DNA from: Enoplolaimus lenunculus
Lineage: Eukaryota; Nematoda; Enoplea; Enoplida; Thoracostomopsidae
Assembly (NCBI GenBank): GCA_030248215.1
Contig: JASANG010000289.1
Location: forward strand, 62,001-126,000
Direction: 5' to 3'
DNA: 64,000 nucleotides
The translations under genes were made by a program, and so were the position numbers. How positions within the stretch are numbered: the stretch's first letter is position 1; the number at the start of each line of letters is the position of its first letter. The notes under the pieces are model-generated. The model did not search any database. It had not been told where the DNA came from and saw only the letters and a list, made by a program, of their open reading frames with translations. Shown here one piece after another: positions 59,526-64,000 of this stretch.

Positions 59526-60832
59526 AAAGCATGTGAGACATGCTTGTCCTGGTGCATATGCAATAAATGCAATGCACATTGTGGTGTACGGTCGACACAT
59601 ATAGTCGACGAAAAATGCAGTTGGACAGGCGGGCTACGTGGCGCAGTGGTAGAGTGCTCGCTTAAGGATCCATAGGCTAAGAGTTCGATCCTCGCTCTAG
59701 CTCGCTTTTCCGGCTGCTTGATAGAAAGGTCTGATGTCCTTGGTTCCTACCTAGACTGACATGGGAGCTACGCCGTGAGCGCATTGGTAAATTGCCGCGC
59801 TATGAGCATGGTATCCAGTCGAAAATAGGATGGACGGTCAAGGGACGACCTTGTTGAAAATAAGGGCATGTAAGCATGTGAGACATGCTTGTCCGTTATG
59901 TGCACATGCAATATAGTGCATTGCACTCTATGTATGCTGGTGGCAGCATATGGTCGACAAATATAGTCGACGAAAATGGTAGTTGGGCAGGCGGGCTACG
60001 TGGCGCAGTGGTAGAGTGCTCGCTTATGGATCTGTAGGCTGTGAGTTCGATACCCGCTCTAGCCCGCTTTTCCAGCTACTTAGTCGAAAGGTCTGAGGTC
60101 CCTTAGTTCCAACCTGGTCTGACATGGGGGCTACGCCGTGAGCGCAATGGCAAATTGCCGCGCTATGAGCACGCTATCCAGTCGAAAATAGGATGGACGG
60201 TCAAGGGACGACCTTGTTTAAAATAAGGGCATGTAAAGCATGTGAGACATGCTTGTCCTGGTGCATATGCAATAAATGCAATGCACATTGTGGTGTACGG
60301 TCGACACATATAGTCGACGAAAAATGCAGTTGGACAGGCGGGCTACGTAGCGCAGTGGTAGAGTGTTCGCTTAAGGATCCGTAGGCTGAGAGTTCGATAC
60401 CCGCTCGGGCCCGCTTTTCCAGCAGCTTAGTAAAAAGGTCTGATGTCCTGGTTCCTACCTAGACTGACATGGGAGCTACGCCGTGAGCGCAATGGCAAAT
60501 TGCCGCGCTATGAGCACGGTATCCAGTCGAAAATAGGATGGACGGTCAAGGGACGACCTTGTTGAAAATAAGGGCATGTAAGCATGTGAGACATGCTTGT
60601 CCGTTATGTGCACATGCAATATAGTGCAGTGCACTGTATGTATGCTAGCTGGCAGCATACGGTCGACAAATATAGTCGACGAAAAATGCAGTTGGACAGG
60701 CGGGCTACGTGGCGCAGTGGTAGAGTGCTCGCTTAAGGATCCATAGGCTAAGAGTTCGATCCTCGCTCTAGCTCGCTTTTCCGGCTGCTTGGTAGAAAGG
60801 TCTGATGTCCTTGGTTCCTACCTAGACTGACA
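59526..60832 (+). repeat. Four-unit tandem array of a tRNA-related SINE in ABAB order
   Basis: Units start at AAGCATGTGAGACATGCTT near 59527, 59872, 60236 and 60583. Each contains the tRNA-like core with box A GGCGCAGTGGTAGAGTG and a box B (GTTCGATCC or GTTCGATAC), then CGCTTTTCC. Units 1 and 3 share CATTGTGGTGTACGGTCGAC, while units 2 and 4 share GTTATGTGCACATGCAATAT and a GGCAGCATA word. The array is therefore two copies of a dimer of about 708 bp. Each unit also has the palindromic pair GTCGAC...ATATAGTCGAC. Confidence 0.85.
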
Positions 60833-60890
60833 AAAACTTTCCTTGGGGTTTTAGAAAAACAAAATCAAAACAAGCCTTAAAACGCGATGC

Positions 60891-61173
60891 TTAAACCCAC
60901 ATTCACACGTGCAAGTTTTTGCAGCGAGAACTTGCAACTGCAACTTGTATTTGCGAGTTTTAACAAAAATTCCATTCCAAAAACATGCAGCTGCAAATAA
61001 TTTATTAAAAATCATAGCTGAAAACTGTGTTCGCATGTGTGAATAACCATGCAACTTCACTGGATTTACTCCGGCCGCTTTCTTATTAGCTGATGAAAAA
61101 AATGCAAATTCTGCGTGCAATTTGCAGCTGCAAGTTCCAGCAGCAAATACTTGCACCTGTATATAGGGCTTAA
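60891..61173 (+). mobile_element. TTAA-type MITE family 2, copy 2
   Basis: TTAA at both borders (60891-60894 and 61170-61173). The ends CATTCACACGTGCAAGTTTT and AAATACTTGCACCTGTATAT are inverted, and AACTTGCAACTGCAACTTG and GCAGCTGCAAGTTCCAGC continue the inverted repeat. No ORF of note. Confidence 0.75.
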
Positions 61174-61589
61174 CATTTCGTAGTTCACAACATACTTTCG
61201 TAGCTATCTCATTAACTCGAGTAATTAGAAAAATTGAATTGTCGTAAATGCATAGATTGGTCGCTATTTGACGCAATTAAATTTCATACACTAGTCACAA
61301 ATAATTCTTTACTGTGAACTGACATATTTTGTTACCACTTTAGCTGCAAGATGGCAAATTTTTCTCTTGTAATAGTGGGATTAAATGAAAACAAGGAAAT
61401 CTTTTGATATCAAAGTTTGCGCGTTGAGTCTTGGTTTCGAAACCGGTGTTCAAAATTAGTCACCCTAAGCTTAAAGCGTAGAATTCGTTGTAGAAAAGGC
61501 TACCTTGAAACGTCTGATTTCGCTCCTTACTTGTAAATTCCGTAGCTAGTTAGTTGTGTTTTATTTAACTGTATTTAACATAATTAAGG

Positions 61590-61879
61590 TTAAGCCCTAT
61601 TCATCCGTTCAAGCTTTTGCTGCGAGAAGTTGCAGCCGCAAATTGCACGCAACATTTGCATTTTTTCATCAGCCAATGAAAAAGTGGCTCCAATAAGTTA
61701 AGTGAACTAGCATGGTTATTCACACATGTGAACTTAATTCCTAGCTATGATTTTTAATGAATTATTTGCAGCTGCAAGTTTTACAAACGGGATTTTGGAC
61801 AAAACTTGCAAGTATAAGTTCTAGCTCCAAGTTCTCGCTGAGAAAAGTTGCACGTGTGAATGTGAATGTGACTAGTTAA
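61590..61879 (-). mobile_element. TTAA-type MITE family 2, copy 3 (inverted)
   Basis: TTAA at 61590-61593 and 61876-61879 bounds the same element in the other orientation: GCCCTATTCATCCGTTCAAG at the left and AAAGTTGCACGTGTGAATGT at the right. The internal CATCAGCCAATGAAAAAG mirrors the CTTTCTTATTGGCTGAT of copy 1. It lies about 330 bp before the CAB39 start codon. Confidence 0.75.
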
Positions 61880-62212
61880 CGAGTTCTAAAGCATAGAAAA
61901 AGTCAAAACCTTCATTTCACCAAATGTAAATTTGATTTTACTAACAGCGTGTTGAGCATTCTTACAGCTCGTTTGCAGCTGCATGAAAAGTAAACTGTCG
62001 CGTTATCTTGTAATTTAATAATGACGGACATTGAACGCGTTATTCATAGCTAGTTTAAATGTTTTGTGTATGTATTTTGATGCATGACTGAATTTATGTA
62101 CCTATACTATCATTATGTTAGAAATTAACTTGTAAACCATAAAGGTTAAACAAGTAATATAGTTATCCCGTTTGCCGGAACTATATTAGTTTGGGTTACT
62201 CCGACTTTGGCG

Positions 62213-64000
62213 ATGTTTCTTTTCGGGAAATCACACAAAACTCCGCCTGAAATTGTGCGGTCACTTAAGGAAACGGTGTTGACACTTGAAAAGGGTGACA
62301 AAAAATCTGATAGGGTAGGTTTTGTTATTAGTTACTAATACTTATACTATTAAGAAGTCGAAATTTGTTGTGGGAAATTTGCTGTGTGATAATTAAAAGA
62401 ATTAGCACGCCTCAAAGCACATTGATAACAGGCAGACCCATCCGTCATTATACTTTCAGTGTTTAATGTGAAACCATAGACTAATTAATTTGTTTAAACC
62501 AAGTTATATACAGCGGTGTAAATATTTTTATTTCATGTAGATTCAAGAAGATGTTGCCAAAGGTTTAAGTCAAGTTAAAGGTGTGCTGTATGGCACAGAT
62601 AGTGAACCTCAACCAGAACTGGTTGCACAACTCGCACAAGAAGCTTACACTGCGAACTTGATACCTTTGCTTATTAACAATCTGACTCGTTTTGACTTTG
62701 AAGTAAGTTGTCAATTTTAAAATTGAAAAGAGATTGGTTTAAGTCATATTTTTGTCTTTGATCTGGCAGAGTTCAAGATAATTTACTTTTGATTTTCGTA
62801 ACTTGCGGTGATTTCAGCTCCGTCTCCGGTATTTTTTGGCATCAGATTGAACCTTGATATGTGTATATTTCTTAATTGTATATAAATGATTTTCAGTGTA
62901 TCATGCTATTATTTTTGTCCAAAATCACAGTGTTTCATTCTGAGCTTTATTCATAATGACTAAAATCCGGTTGACCCTGGTGTATTTCTATATATGTTGA
63001 GTTTGAATCATTTTAGTGTAAGAAAGAAATTGCATTGATATTCAACAATTTGCTCCGACGTCAAATCGGTCCACGATCGCCAACTGTAGAATATATTCAG
63101 TCAAGGCCTGAAATTATGATGACACTGTTGAAAGGGTTAGTTTACTATATATTTGTTGTTGCAGTGCTATTTACCCCAGGCTTTCGTAGCATTCTTTGGT
63201 TTTTATTATATTTCGTTATTATATATGTTATTTTTTCTGTTTGCAAAATTTAAGTCGACCAGTCTGCGCTCAAATATATACCATACAAGTGCGCAACAGG
63301 AGGGTCACAGTGGCCACCCACCAATCTGAAATTCAGTTATGTTAGATAAGAAAGTAACCTATTAAACAATTGCAAACTATACAATTGCCAATTTTGTTAT
63401 ATGGTTCAATATTTTAGCCGTTATCTGTCTCAGGAATCTAGCCGTTGTTTTTATATTGACTGTTATCATTTGCATTAAGAAGTGAAAAGAGTTTTCATTG
63501 ATAGGTAGCGTGGGGAATGTTGCAATATTGCAACCTCTTTGATTGGTTTGAATTATGCTGGTTATATATGAAGTACGTATGCATCACAGCACCACGTGCT
63601 TACGATACCATTAAGATTTGTCCGTGTTGTATTTTGTGAATGGATTGTTATTTCAGTTACGAAACGCCTGATGTTGCATTAAATTGTGGCACAATGCTAC
63701 GAGAATGCATTAGATACGAACCACTTGCGCGTATTATTCTGTTTAGTTCTGAATTTTACAATTTTTTCGATTACGTTGAAGTGTCAACGTTTGATGTCGC
63801 GTCGGATGCGTTTTCAACATTTAAGGTTAGTTCTATTTTTTTCTAATGTTATTTTTGTTGTTATGTACTGTTTCTTTGTTGTTGATGATGTTGTTTATCA
63901 TGAGCATCAAAACATCTTTAAGGTATATGTTCCTTCTCTATCAGGGTGCGGCTGGATAGCAAATGCTTTAGCCGGATTCATATAGTGCAATTTGACATTG
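62213..64000 (+). CDS. CAB39: MO25/CAB39 scaffold protein, first four exons (3' end off window)
   Basis: MO25 is an armadillo-like helical-repeat scaffold that binds the pseudokinase STRAD and stabilises active LKB1 in the cytoplasm, and also activates germinal-centre STE20 kinases. Exons 62213-62314, 62541-62702, 63017-63135 and 63657-63825, all GT-AG and in phase, give 184 residues of an expected 340 or so. Matches in order: [79 protein letters not shown] and [17 protein letters not shown]. The exon 4 donor AAG|GTTAGT falls just before the family's LLTRHK block, so the next exon should start with it. From 63826 to the end is intron. The start is one residue shorter than human at the MPFPFG region. 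Confidence 0.95.

Larger units (their letters stand above)
58172..62212. other. Divergent spacer between MGRN1 and CAB39
   Basis: It holds the SINE-derived array (59526-60832) and two TTAA-type MITEs (60891-61173 and 61590-61879). The missing 5' exons of MGRN1 are expected on the minus strand here. I searched by eye for the FASHFFMGGEKFD-type block and did not find it. An ATCGGTAATAATCGGC-type palindromic patch lies near 58470-58560. Confidence 0.5.

Noticed and set aside
1-64000. Retroviral, LTR or Polinton-type elements
   Set aside because: No integrase, capsid, envelope or long terminal repeat pattern was recognised in any frame.
1-64000. CRISPR arrays, operons with ribosome binding sites, bacterial-type terminators
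   Set aside because: The gene structures are spliced eukaryotic ones; the tandem repeats present are SINE units and satellites with no spacer pattern.

Overview
The window is metazoan nuclear DNA: AT-rich, with many short exons, GT-AG introns mostly of 100-1500 bp, and dense short repeats. Seven protein-coding genes can be supported. I rebuilt exon chains by hand from splice signals, codon phase and similarity to remembered family sequences. The gene style (compact introns, invertebrate-like sequences for IGHMBP2, bestrophin, MO25, OS-9 and mahogunin) suggests a non-vertebrate animal. An ascidian tunicate is my best guess, but nothing in the window proves it.

Layout, left to right. Positions 588-7815, minus strand: an OS-9 type ER lectin with signal peptide and MRH domain, running into a long coiled-coil tail that leaves the window. 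Positions 7816-10444: a divergent intergenic spacer with a tandem pair of tRNA-like SINE units and a hAT-like MITE. Positions 10445-20255, plus strand: a complete 17-exon IGHMBP2/SMUBP-2 helicase gene with R3H and AN1 domains. Positions 23807-24058, plus: a single-exon 83-residue protein aligning without gaps to UQCC6/BRAWNIN. Positions 24712-29043, minus: a complete six-exon bestrophin chloride channel. Positions 34037-45542, plus: a large unrecognised gene of at least ten exons for a low-complexity, probably disordered protein of about 2,000 residues, with a 4.1-kb last exon. Positions 49872-58171, minus: a mahogunin (MGRN1/RNF157) E3 ubiquitin ligase whose N-terminal domain is interrupted by about 300 extra residues. 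Positions 62213 to the end, plus: the first four exons of MO25/CAB39.

The genes are unrelated housekeeping or signalling genes (ER quality control, nucleic-acid helicase, complex III assembly, chloride channel, ubiquitin ligase, LKB1-complex scaffold). They share no pathway and simply lie next to each other.

Between and inside them lies much non-autonomous mobile DNA: two TTAA-flanked MITE families (one with an internal tRNA-like core), three hAT-like elements (two with perfect 8-bp target duplications), a TA-ended element pair, two tRNA-related SINE families (one forming an ABAB higher-order array at 59526-60832), a TTGAGCGAAG-ended repeat with an internal satellite, and a LINE fragment. 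I saw no retroviral, LTR or Polinton coding sequence, no CRISPR array and no rRNA.
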